NCBI RefSeq assembly: GCF_900142545.1
Contig: NZ_FRBF01000006.1
Location: forward strand, 62,001 to 126,000
From: Fibrobacter sp. UWT2
GTDB lineage: Bacteria > Fibrobacterota > Fibrobacteria > Fibrobacterales > Fibrobacteraceae
DNA length: 64,000 nt
Reading direction: 5' to 3'
In this document: piece by piece, positions 54,864 through 63,098 of the stretch
Layout: the number at the start of each line of letters is the position of its first letter
Position numbering within the stretch: position 1 is the first letter of the stretch
Notes under the pieces: generated by a model
The model's database searches: none
Seen by the model: only the letters and a program-made list of their open reading frames with translations
What the model was told of the DNA's origin: nothing
Position numbers and translations under genes: made by a program

Positions 54864-54904
54864 TGGTGCCGTCGATGAGAGCAATCTCAAAGGCAAAACC
54901 AAAT

Positions 54905-54977
54905 TGCTTCATAGCTCAGTTGGTAGAGCCCGCGACTGTTAATCGCGTTGTCCTTGGTTCGAGTCCAAGTGAAGCAG
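54905..54977 (+). tRNA. tRNA-Asn(GTT)
   Basis: 73 nt with acceptor TGCTTCA / TGAAGCA, discriminator G, D-arm GCTC...GAGC, anticodon stem CGCGA / TCGCG with loop CTGTTAA (anticodon GTT), and T-arm CTTGG-TTCGAGT-CCAAG. CCA is not encoded. It has its own promoter and terminator. Confidence 0.96.
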
Positions 54978-54979
54978 TG

Positions 54980-55012
54980 AAAAAGGTTCCGATGCAAGTC
55001 GGGACCTTTTTC
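54980..55012 (+). terminator. Terminator of tRNA-Asn
   Basis: AAAAAGGTTCCGA and TCGGGACCTTTTT pair with one G-T pair around a 6-base loop, followed by T-rich sequence. Confidence 0.85.
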
Positions 55013-55094
55013 TTATACTCTCGACTCGGCAAAATGGGGCTGCCTAAGTCCTTATTTTTTATATTTTGAATGTACCATTTTAATGAGGGCTTTT

Positions 55095-55493
55095 ATGCTC
55101 AAGAAACTGATTGCCATTCTGTTTGCAGTTGCGGTTTTTGCCGTGGCAGACCCCATTTCTATTGAGGGCCGCTTGACCGAAATTCCGGGCAAGATGCCGA
55201 GCAACGACCTTTATAGCTACGTGTACGTGTTCAAGTACAAGGTGCTCAAGGTGGAATCGGGCAAGCTGGATGCCAAGGATGTGCTGGTGGGTGTCTATAA
55301 CCCGCTCATTGCTCGCGGCAAGGTCAAGGACAAGATGGCTGACAAGTCCAAGGGCAATGTAGGCGAATTCAAGGCGAAGGCCAAGCACAAGCTCAAGCTC
55401 GTGCCGCTTGAAGGCAACTGGGATGGCGCCGTTGAAGATGAATACTTTGACGATGAATCGCCGCGTTACCTGGCTATCGAAGTGAACGAGTAG
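55095..55493 (+). CDS. Small exported protein upstream of the MBOAT gene
   Basis: 132 residues from the ATG at 55095, chosen for GAGGG just upstream; another ATG lies 12 bases earlier. A signal peptide (ends AVADP) precedes a Lys-rich beta-type domain (IEGRLTEIPGK, YVYVFKYKVLKVESG) and an acidic C-terminus. I know no family for it. The stop lies 3 bases before the MBOAT start, so the products are made together, and a role in O-acylation is a possible inference. Confidence 0.65.
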   Translation: MLKKLIAILFAVAVFAVADPISIEGRLTEIPGKMPSNDLYSYVYVFKYKVLKVESGKLDAKDVLVGVYNPLIARGKVKDKMADKSKGNVGEFKAKAKHKLKLVPLEGNWDGAVEDEYFDDESPRYLAIEVNE

Positions 55494-55496
55494 TTC

Positions 55497-56915
55497 GTGG
55501 TTTTCTCTTCTCAGCTTTTTCTGTTCTATTTCTTGCCGACTTTTTTGGTCGGCTACTTCGTGTTGTACAAGTTCCACGCGAAGCATTCCTTGTTGAATTT
55601 TTTCATCACGGTTTTCAGCTACGTTTTTTACGGATGGCTTGAACCGTGGCTTGTGTTCTTGATGTTTGGCTGCACCTTGGTGGTGTACGTGGCTGGCCGA
55701 TTCATTTCGGCGCCGGGTGCTTCCAAGTTGCAACGGAACTTGGCGCTGGGAGCTGCGGTAGCGGTGAACCTGGGCGCTCTAGGTTATTTCAAGTACTACA
55801 TGTTCGGCATGGGCGTCATCAATGACGTGATTACCAAGTTGGGCTGTGAACCCTTCTCGGTGATGACGGTGCTTTTGCCGGTGGGTATTTCGTTCTATTC
55901 GTTCCAGTCCATGAGCTACGCCATTGACGTGTGGCGTGGTACGGCGCCTCCGGTCAAGAACTTTGCGACTTTCGCCTGCTATGTGGCTTTGTTCCCGCAG
56001 CTGGTGGCGGGCCCGATTGTGCGCTACAATACGGTGGCCGAAGAACTTGAAACCCGCACCCATACCCTTGAAAACTTTGTGCGCGGCATTGCGTTTTTCT
56101 GCTTTGGCTTTGCCGAAAAGATTTTCCTCGCCAACCAGGTGGGGATTATCGCAGACCGCGTGTTTGCGGCGGATGCACCGGGTGTCCTGAATAGCTGGTG
56201 GGGCGCACTGGCGTACATGTTCCAGATTTATTTTGACTTCTCGGCGTATTCGAATATGGCGATTGGTCTTGGCCTGATGCTCGGGTTCCATTTCCCGCGC
56301 AACTTTAACGGTCCGTACCGTTCCAAGAGTATTACCGAATTCTGGAAGTTCTGGCATATCTCGCTTACGAGTTGGTTCCGCGATTACCTGTATATTCCGC
56401 TGGGCGGAAACCGCGTGGGAACGGCGCGTCTATACTTTAATCTGTTCCTGGTGATGTTCGTGAGCGGCGTGTGGCACGGTGCCAACTGGACTTTTGTGTG
56501 CTGGGGCTTGTACCATGCCTTCTTTATGATTGTGGAACGCGCGAACAACAAGAACGCTTTCTATTACAAGGCTCCCAAAGTGGTGCAGGTCCTGATTACG
56601 CAGGTGATCGTGCTGTTTGGCTGGGTGCTGTTCCGCGCCGATAGCATTGGCGAGGCTTGGCGTATGTGGAAGTGCATGCTCGGCTTGAATGCGATCAGTT
56701 CTGCCGACGCGATTCTTTCGACTGAAATCTTTACGCCGACTTGCCTGTTCTTCATGGCGCTTGCGGCTCTGCTTTCGTTCTGGAAGTTCCGTAGTTTCGA
56801 TTTTTGCAACAAAGTTTCGCCGTTGCGTGTGGCGGTGGCCTTGGTCATTTTTGTGGTGGCGGTTCTTGCTTTGTTTACACAGAGTTACAATCCGTTTTTG
56901 TATTTCCAATTCTAG
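55497..56915 (+). CDS. MBOAT family O-acyltransferase (AlgI-like)
   Basis: 472 residues from a GTG start (MVFSSQLFLFYFLPTF), the typical N-terminal pattern of AlgI/PatA-like proteins. About 11 hydrophobic segments. The conserved segments ELVAGPI-type (PQLVAGPIVRYNT), RDYLYIPLGGNR and SGVWHGANWTF (with the catalytic His) are all present. The family moves acetyl groups across the membrane to decorate polysaccharides; it normally needs an AlgJ/SGNH partner, which is not seen here. The polymer is unknown. Confidence 0.92.
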   Translation: MVFSSQLFLFYFLPTFLVGYFVLYKFHAKHSLLNFFITVFSYVFYGWLEPWLVFLMFGCTLVVYVAGRFISAPGASKLQRNLALGAAVAVNLGALGYFKYYMFGMGVINDVITKLGCEPFSVMTVLLPVGISFYSFQSMSYAIDVWRGTAPPVKNFATFACYVALFPQLVAGPIVRYNTVAEELETRTHTLENFVRGIAFFCFGFAEKIFLANQVGIIADRVFAADAPGVLNSWWGALAYMFQIYFDFSAYSNMAIGLGLMLGFHFPRNFNGPYRSKSITEFWKFWHISLTSWFRDYLYIPLGGNRVGTARLYFNLFLVMFVSGVWHGANWTFVCWGLYHAFFMIVERANNKNAFYYKAPKVVQVLITQVIVLFGWVLFRADSIGEAWRMWKCMLGLNAISSADAILSTEIFTPTCLFFMALAALLSFWKFRSFDFCNKVSPLRVAVALVIFVVAVLALFTQSYNPFLYFQF

Positions 56916-56962
56916 TGAAATGTCCTAGTCTAGTGAATACTTAATTTTCTATTTTTAAGCCC

Positions 56963-57787
56963 ATGAAATATTTAACCCGTTTTTTGAGTGTAGTCAGCCT
57001 TGCTTTTCTTTCGGTTATAGCAGGTTGTAACAGTCCGTTTTCCGAAGATGATCCGGTTGTGGTATCGGTAGGGGAATCCAAGCTCCGTCAGTCTGCTGTA
57101 TACCGTCTTGTTCCCGAATGGGACTATTTGTCGGATCGTGAAAAGTTGACTTTCTTGGAACACTGGATCGACGAAGAAACCATTTACCAGGAAGCTCTCG
57201 CCAAGGGCTTCTGGAAAGACCCCGCCTTGCAGGAACAGATCAAGCGTACCGAACGCAAGTTGACGGTCGATTACTACCTGCAGACCTTTGCCGACACCAT
57301 GATGCTTGGCGATACTGAAAAGCTGGATTACTACCACGCCCATCCGGAATTCTTTGTCCGCGGTCGTAACTTGCTGACCGGCTCTATCCTTTACTTTAAG
57401 GATTGGCAGATGGCCGAAATGTATTACAAGGGTCACAGGAAGCTGACCTATGAAACTTATGCCGCAAACAGCTGGATGGTGAAGCGCATCGAAAACTTCG
57501 ATACCGTTGCCGTAAGCCCCGATAGCTGCATTCTCCCGTCGTTTACCGATGTGGAATTTGGCAAGCTTTCTCAAGTGAAGCTTTGCGGTGGCCAGCTCAA
57601 GGCTGTGATTGTTTTGTCTAGACTTGATTCTGCCGATGTGCTGCCCTATGCCGAAGTGGCCGAAGACGTGGCTGCCCGCGCCTGGGTCGAGCACCAGAAG
57701 ACGGTTCTCTCTCGCCTGAAGAAGGAATGGAAGAAGGCCCGTCCGATTTTCTCGCAGATGAATGTATTTAGTGAAAAGGAAAAGTAA
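56963..57787 (+). CDS. SurA/PrsA-like lipoprotein without a parvulin domain
   Basis: 274 residues. The lipobox VIAGC gives an acylated Cys near 22. Residues 30-110 resemble the N-terminal chaperone part of SurA/PrsA (VVVSVGESKLRQSAVYRL, then LDEEIIYQEA-type ETIYQEALAKGFW). The typical PpiC peptidyl-prolyl isomerase motifs are absent from the C-terminal half. It overlaps the downstream SurA-like gene by one base (TAATG), so the two likely act together on outer-membrane proteins. Confidence 0.75.
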   Translation: MKYLTRFLSVVSLAFLSVIAGCNSPFSEDDPVVVSVGESKLRQSAVYRLVPEWDYLSDREKLTFLEHWIDEETIYQEALAKGFWKDPALQEQIKRTERKLTVDYYLQTFADTMMLGDTEKLDYYHAHPEFFVRGRNLLTGSILYFKDWQMAEMYYKGHRKLTYETYAANSWMVKRIENFDTVAVSPDSCILPSFTDVEFGKLSQVKLCGGQLKAVIVLSRLDSADVLPYAEVAEDVAARAWVEHQKTVLSRLKKEWKKARPIFSQMNVFSEKEK

Positions 57788-59076
57788 TGAAGTTTCCTGG
57801 TCGTTTGGTTTTTGCTTTGAGCATTCTCGGCATCTCGTTTGCCGAGGCTGAACCGGCATTGATGGAAGGAATTGCTGCAGTTGTCGACGGAAAGCCGATT
57901 ATGCGTTCGGAGTACTTGAATGCGTTGTACCGCTATCAGGAAACTCCCGAAGGAAACGCCATGTCTGAAGCGGACCAGCGCAAGTATGTGTTGGACCAGT
58001 TGATTGACGAAAAGGTCTTGCTTAGCCGCATTGACCGCGACTCCATCGTGATTACCGATGCCGAAGTAGACCAGCGCGTGAACGCCCACTTGTCTCAGCT
58101 TGCCGCAAGCCAGAATACGGACTTGGCGACTCTTGAAAAGGCCATTCGTGCTCAGCTCGGTATTAGCATGGCCCAGTACCGCGACCAGCTGTCGAAGCAA
58201 ATTCGCAGCCACATTGAAATGGCCCGCGTCCGTCAGCGCCATGTCGGTTCTGTTTCGCCGACCAAGAAAGAAGTGGATGCCTTCTTTGCAGATTTCAAGG
58301 ATTCTATTCCGCAGCAGTTCAACTGCGTGCTGTTGAGCCACATCCAGTTGCCGATTCTGCCGGATTCCATGATTGTGGACTCGGTGAAGCGTATTGCCGA
58401 TGCCTTGATTGACACTCTTAACTTGGGTATGAGTTTTGAACTTTTGGCCAAGGCTCATTCGCAGGATACTTCTGCTGCCAAGGGTGGCGACCTGGGATAC
58501 TTCAAGCGCGGCCAGTTGGACCCTGCTTTTGAACGTGCTCTGGATGTCTTGAAGAACGGTCAGTATTCTGCAAACCCGGTGAAGACGAAGCTCGGTTGGC
58601 ATATTGCCCGCGTGCTTGGCCGTAAAGAGGACGGCGTGCGCTCGGCACAGATTTTGCTCCGTACGATTCCGACAGCAAAGGATACGGCGAAGGTGATTGC
58701 CTTGGCGGATTCCTTGCAGAAGAATATTAAGTCTGCCGAAGCTTTTGCCGCAGCAGCCAAGAAGTATAGCGAAGACAAGTCCAGCAACTTTGCCGGTGGT
58801 CGCCTCGGTTGGTTCCAGCGTAACGAAATGGAACCGGCTTATGTGGAACCCGTGGCGAATTTGAATGTGGGCGAAATTTCGGAACCGGTGCTGATCGATG
58901 GCGCCTATCACTTGTTCCGCCTCGATGATTCCCGTCAGACTCGTGACTTGACTTTGGAAGAAGATTACGGCAAGATTGAACAGATGGCGGCAACGCATCT
59001 TGAAAATCAGAAGCTTGAAGCGCTCGTGAAAAAGTGGCGCGACGAAGTGCATATCGAAATCCGCATGACGGAATAA
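57787..59076 (+). CDS. SurA-like periplasmic peptidyl-prolyl isomerase/chaperone
   Basis: 429 residues. A signal peptide (ends SFAEAEP) precedes the SurA N-terminal domain (GIAAVVDGKPIMRSEYL, QLIDEKVLLSR). Two parvulin (PpiC)-type domains follow: about 175-280 (HIQLPIL, GGDLGYFKRGQLDPAFE) and about 288-385 (AQILLRTIP, GGRLGWFQRNEM). SurA escorts unfolded outer-membrane proteins across the periplasm. The domain order and length match E. coli SurA (428 residues). Confidence 0.92.
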   Translation: MKFPGRLVFALSILGISFAEAEPALMEGIAAVVDGKPIMRSEYLNALYRYQETPEGNAMSEADQRKYVLDQLIDEKVLLSRIDRDSIVITDAEVDQRVNAHLSQLAASQNTDLATLEKAIRAQLGISMAQYRDQLSKQIRSHIEMARVRQRHVGSVSPTKKEVDAFFADFKDSIPQQFNCVLLSHIQLPILPDSMIVDSVKRIADALIDTLNLGMSFELLAKAHSQDTSAAKGGDLGYFKRGQLDPAFERALDVLKNGQYSANPVKTKLGWHIARVLGRKEDGVRSAQILLRTIPTAKDTAKVIALADSLQKNIKSAEAFAAAAKKYSEDKSSNFAGGRLGWFQRNEMEPAYVEPVANLNVGEISEPVLIDGAYHLFRLDDSRQTRDLTLEEDYGKIEQMAATHLENQKLEALVKKWRDEVHIEIRMTE

Positions 59077-59111
59077 TTTATTTTTCGTTAAAACAATAAG
59101 TTGCGGGTCTT

Positions 59112-59801
59112 ATGATTCACTTTAACCACGTCACAAAGTCTTACGAAGACAATTGGAAGGCGCTTTCCAACGTGACGTTGCGTATTCATAAAGGTGAATT
59201 CGTGTTTTTGACCGGACATTCCGGTGCAGGTAAGTCTACGCTTTTGAAGTTGATTTACATGGACGAACGTCCTGATGAAGAACGCGGCGGCCAGGTGATG
59301 GTGAAGTTTACGGGCGACTGCCTGTACGACAGCAAGAATACGCCGGATAGCAAGATCCAGGCGCTCCGCCGCAAGATGGGAATTATCTTCCAGGATTTTA
59401 AGCTGCTGCCGGATCGCAATGTTTTTGAAAACGTGGCGCTTGCTCTCCGCATTGTGGGTACGCCGAGTAAGTTGATTAATGCAGCGGTCTTTGACGCTTT
59501 AGCGCTCGTGGGTATTAGCCAGAAACGCTTTGCCATGCCGTATACGCTTTCGGGTGGTGAACAGCAGCGTGTGGCCATTGCGCGTGCGATGGTGCATAAT
59601 CCGTACCTTCTTTTGGCTGACGAACCGACGGGTAACCTTGACCCGAAAAACGCCGAAGAAGTTTTCAAAATCTTCAAGGAAATCAATGCCCGCGGTACAA
59701 CCGTCGTGATGGCGACGCATAACCCGGACTTTTACTTGAATAGCCCGTTCCGTCGCCTGGTGCTTGACCACGGCGAACTCTTGAACAGAGACCTTATTTA
59801 A
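59112..59801 (+). CDS. ftsE: Cell division ATP-binding protein FtsE
   Basis: 229 residues. An ABC ATPase with Walker [12 protein letters not shown], signature [14 protein letters not shown], Walker [13 protein letters not shown] and the switch His in MATHNP. The opening [11 protein letters not shown] and the [20 protein letters not shown] region are typical of FtsE, which with FtsX controls peptidoglycan hydrolases at the septum. Normally ftsX follows at once; here the next gene is on the other strand and overlaps the ftsE end by 8 bases. Confidence 0.9.
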   Translation: MIHFNHVTKSYEDNWKALSNVTLRIHKGEFVFLTGHSGAGKSTLLKLIYMDERPDEERGGQVMVKFTGDCLYDSKNTPDSKIQALRRKMGIIFQDFKLLPDRNVFENVALALRIVGTPSKLINAAVFDALALVGISQKRFAMPYTLSGGEQQRVAIARAMVHNPYLLLADEPTGNLDPKNAEEVFKIFKEINARGTTVVMATHNPDFYLNSPFRRLVLDHGELLNRDLI

Positions 59802-61449
59802 ATTCTTTTATGGTGCAGGATCCCGGTTCGCCTAAGGTGTAGAAGGCGAAATATCCTGTTGTTCCTGCGGCTTCACGGAACACGGTGTTTATGCGGTTTA
59901 CGGCGCTTGCGTCCGACGGATTAAACGAATCCCATGACAAATTGACGACTGTTGGTTCCAATGATTTGGGAATTGAAACCTTCGGAATGCTTTGGCTGTC
60001 GTCTGCGTTGAAGGGGGCCAGTTCTATTTCAAAGTCATGGGTGGATTTATAGACAAAACAGAAGCCGCCCCAAGAGGTAATGTCGAAATTTTCTTGGGTT
60101 GCGTAATCCAGTTTGAAACCGATTTTGACGTAAGCGTTTTCGCCGTTGCCAATGGTAAACTTTCCTGTGAGAGCTTGGTAATATTCGATAATACCTAATA
60201 GGGAGTTTGGATTGAATTCATTTCCTATTTTTCCTGGCCAAGTTATGGAAGAAGTCGCATCGGTCTGGGCATCCCATGTTCCGAATTGTTCTTTACCGCA
60301 ACCGCTTATGATTCCATCTTCGCCATATTCGGCGCACCATCTGTAATTGTCGCCACAATTGATTTTGTTGTAAGAATAGTTTTCTTTTAGCAGATATTTT
60401 TTTAGACGAATAAGATTGAAATTCGCTGTGGGTTGATTCTGGATTTTGATATGGGCAATCGTTTTAGCTGCTTCTTTACCAGATATGGCAGGACTAGTCC
60501 AGCGAGCAGGCTTAAATTCAGACCATGTGTAGCAGATTTCTGAGGGAATTATGGGCCTAGGCCGGAGTGAAATATAGGGTAGGTTGTTGTTGAATTCCTG
60601 ATTCTTGGTTTCGCCAAGGTCTAGAAGGATATTCACGTTTGTATCGGCTGTATAGGTAATGCAGATGCCATCCCAATCGGACAAATCGTGAGTACCCGGA
60701 CTGCTGAAATATATGCCTTCGTTTTCTTGATAAGTCATTGAGCCGACGGGTGCCGTTGTACCATCTACGATGGGGTTATGACACCATAAGTCATTGTTGT
60801 CGCAGGAGACGAGTGTCGGTTCGGAATATGCGCTCATTACCCCTCCTGCTCTGTTGTTATACTTTTTGTATAGCGTATAGGTGATGCCGTCGCAGGTGAC
60901 CTCCACGATACTGTCAGCGTCCATGTGGTCGTTTAAGGTGCAAATTTGACCGTCAACGGCGATGGGGTAGATTTCACCATCTTTGCTGTAAAGATTGCCG
61001 AAGCGAATGCTGTCGCAAATAACAGGGTAGCCGTAGAGGGAATCCAGTTTGACAATGCAGGCGCCTTCATTGTTGATGAAACTAGAGGAAGATGTTTCGT
61101 TGTTACTGAAACTTGAAGATGATGTGTTATTGTTATCCGAACTAGATGAAATTGTGCTGTTGTTGTCGGAACTAGACGAGGATTTGTCTTTGGAAACGGA
61201 GGAATCCTTTGCTGCGGTAGAATCTTTTGCTGTTGTGGAGTCATTTGCCACAGTCGAATTGTTGGAGGAACTGTTGTTGGCTGCGTTGCCTGATTCTGTG
61301 CCGATGCTGGAGGAGTCGGCAATGTCTATTTCAGAAGAATTGCCGGGTGTGGTAATGGCTGCCGAGCTTGAATTGTTATCGCTGCAGGCAAAGAAGGTGG
61401 TTAATGTAGTGGCAATGAATGTGGTGTATACAAGTTTGTTCAGATTCAT
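59794..61449 (-). CDS. Ser/Asn-rich surface lipoprotein
   Basis: 551 residues. The lipobox TTFFAC places the lipid Cys near 22. Residues 25-128 are low-complexity: Ser/Asn runs with KDST repeats and repeated SSSS-DNN and SSSS-FSNNE units. The rest has two related domains (about 205-345 and 385-551), each with W-G/W-D-G-C/F-C-(I/V)-TY or VY strands (WDGICITY, WGGFCFVY), resembling the carbohydrate-binding CIA30 domains of the GH5 enzyme. A surface binding role is inferred. AGGAGG precedes the ATG. The 3' end overlaps ftsE by 8 bases. Confidence 0.7.
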   Translation of the reverse strand: MNLNKLVYTTFIATTLTTFFACSDNNSSSAAITTPGNSSEIDIADSSSIGTESGNAANNSSSNNSTVANDSTTAKDSTAAKDSSVSKDKSSSSSDNNSTISSSSDNNNTSSSSFSNNETSSSSFINNEGACIVKLDSLYGYPVICDSIRFGNLYSKDGEIYPIAVDGQICTLNDHMDADSIVEVTCDGITYTLYKKYNNRAGGVMSAYSEPTLVSCDNNDLWCHNPIVDGTTAPVGSMTYQENEGIYFSSPGTHDLSDWDGICITYTADTNVNILLDLGETKNQEFNNNLPYISLRPRPIIPSEICYTWSEFKPARWTSPAISGKEAAKTIAHIKIQNQPTANFNLIRLKKYLLKENYSYNKINCGDNYRWCAEYGEDGIISGCGKEQFGTWDAQTDATSSITWPGKIGNEFNPNSLLGIIEYYQALTGKFTIGNGENAYVKIGFKLDYATQENFDITSWGGFCFVYKSTHDFEIELAPFNADDSQSIPKVSIPKSLEPTVVNLSWDSFNPSDASAVNRINTVFREAAGTTGYFAFYTLGEPGSCTIKEFK

Positions 61450-61504
61450 AGAAATCCTCCTATGAACGAATATAGATAAAAATTTCTTGATAAAGCGCCG
61501 CGGT

Positions 61505-62278
61505 CTAATGTGAGGCTATTTTGGGGACGATTTTGTGAATTTCGCCGGGTTTTAAGTCGTTTAATGAGAAATTGTCGAATTGAATGCGCATCAGGCGCAT
61601 GACTTCGTAGCCGAGGTGGGCGAGCATGCGGCGGATTTCGCGGTTCTTGCCTTCGGACAAAGTAATTTCAAGCCAGCAGTTCTTTTCTCCTTCGCTGTGG
61701 AGAATCGCACGCTCGGCGTGCATGAATTCTTCGCTTTCGCCGAAGACGCGGGGCGGGACGCTGAAGCCGGATTCCATTTGCGAAAGTTCGGCGGCGGTGG
61801 GTTTGCCCTTGACTTGTACGCGGTAGATTTTGATGTGGGTGGCGTCGGTGAGGACGCGGTCCGCCCAGGCTGTGTCGTTAGTAAACAGCAGCAAGCCTTC
61901 GCTTGCGGCGTCGAGGCGACCTACGGGAGCGATGTGCGGCATGGCTTTGCCGGGGTACATCTTGGCGAACTCTTCGCGGAATAAGTCCATCACGGTCTTG
62001 CGGCCTTTTTCGTCGCTTGCGGTGGTGACGATTCCGCGGGGCTTGTTCATGGCGAAGTAGACGAATTCGCTTGCGGTCACGGGGGAGCCGTCTATGAGAA
62101 TTTCGTCGTTTTCGTAAGCGGGCGATTCAGGGTCGCGTACGGGCTTGCCTCTAAGAATCACGTGACCTTCGCGCACCAGCTTTTCGGCCTGGCTGCGGCT
62201 ACAATAGCCGCGTTTGGAAATCACGCGGGCAACGCCGTGGGCGCCCTGCTTTTGGGGCTTGCGGTTATTGAATGCCAT
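61505..62278 (-). CDS. RsuA/RluB family pseudouridine synthase
   Basis: 257 residues from the ATG at 62278. An S4 domain (RVISKRGYCSRSQAEKLV, then GHVILRGKPV) precedes the catalytic part with MNKPRGIVTT, GRLDAASEGLLL (catalytic Asp) and EGKNREIRRML, the family's diagnostic motifs. The enzyme modifies a uridine in rRNA; RluB or RluE/RluF specificity is not decided. The first 14 bases overlap the end of the upstream arginase-fold gene. Confidence 0.9.
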   Translation of the reverse strand: MAFNNRKPQKQGAHGVARVISKRGYCSRSQAEKLVREGHVILRGKPVRDPESPAYENDEILIDGSPVTASEFVYFAMNKPRGIVTTASDEKGRKTVMDLFREEFAKMYPGKAMPHIAPVGRLDAASEGLLLFTNDTAWADRVLTDATHIKIYRVQVKGKPTAAELSQMESGFSVPPRVFGESEEFMHAERAILHSEGEKNCWLEITLSEGKNREIRRMLAHLGYEVMRLMRIQFDNFSLNDLKPGEIHKIVPKIASH

Positions 62279-63080
62279 GGAGCCCCGCAAGAGTGAGGTA
62301 AAGTTTCTCGTTTAGCGCGTTGTTGAGAGCGTCTGCTGCGGCGGTGTCTTCGAATCCCATGTCACGGGCGCGTTCGCCGCAAACGTCGATGCCTAAAATT
62401 TTTCGGTTCTGTGCGAGCGTTTGGAGCGTGTCGGTGAGCTGTTCAAAAGTGAGTGAGCCTTGCTCCCAGTTGGTGGCTGCCTCGGCTGTAGAGAGGGCGT
62501 CTTTGTCGATAGAAATATAGAGGCTTGGGGTATGGGGTCGGCACAGGGTGCCTTTGAGGTGTGAGGTAAGAGCCTCTAATTCACTTTCGCGGATGAAGGT
62601 GACGCGGTTCAGAATTTCGGCGGCGTTTGCCTGCGAAAGGTCTTCGCGGATTTCTTCGACGAGATGGTCGGCGACTCCGATAACGATGACGTTCTGCACG
62701 AATTTATTGTTGTCAAGAACTTCCTTGATCCAGCCGCCGCAACTGAGGATTCCTTCGAAACGGGGTGGTTGCATGTCGGGATGGTGATCGAATACGATAA
62801 GGTCGAACGGTTCTTGAACGCGGTCCGTCCAGAGCTTACTCATGTAATGGTAATTGCCGTTATCGAAGAAGTGAATGCCGACGGTATCGCCGCGAGTGCT
62901 TTCGATTTGCTGGCGGAGAATCGCTTGCGCCTCGTCGTCGCAGTAGCAGTCTGTGCTGTCAATTTGAGTGCAGTCAAACCAATGAATATTCTTGTCGGTA
63001 GCCGCAGATTCCCGCAACCCTTGCATAAAAGGCTGTTCGGCGTAAACGCCTGTGAAATCTTGAACGGTAACGATTGGCAT
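62265..63080 (-). CDS. Arginase/agmatinase-fold protein
   Basis: 271 residues. The metal-binding ureohydrolase signatures are visible as VFDHHPDMQ (about 96-104) and SIDKDAL (about 190). The usual GGDH motif near the N-terminus is replaced by GIHFFDNGNYHY, so one metal ligand may come from that His. Family members hydrolyse guanidino compounds or related amides. The substrate is unknown. It lies in a minus-strand group between the radical SAM and pseudouridine synthase genes. Confidence 0.75.
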   Translation of the reverse strand: MPIVTVQDFTGVYAEQPFMQGLRESAATDKNIHWFDCTQIDSTDCYCDDEAQAILRQQIESTRGDTVGIHFFDNGNYHYMSKLWTDRVQEPFDLIVFDHHPDMQPPRFEGILSCGGWIKEVLDNNKFVQNVIVIGVADHLVEEIREDLSQANAAEILNRVTFIRESELEALTSHLKGTLCRPHTPSLYISIDKDALSTAEAATNWEQGSLTFEQLTDTLQTLAQNRKILGIDVCGERARDMGFEDTAAADALNNALNEKLYLTLAGLHGIQ

Positions 63081-63098
63081 ATTGACTCAAATATAAAC

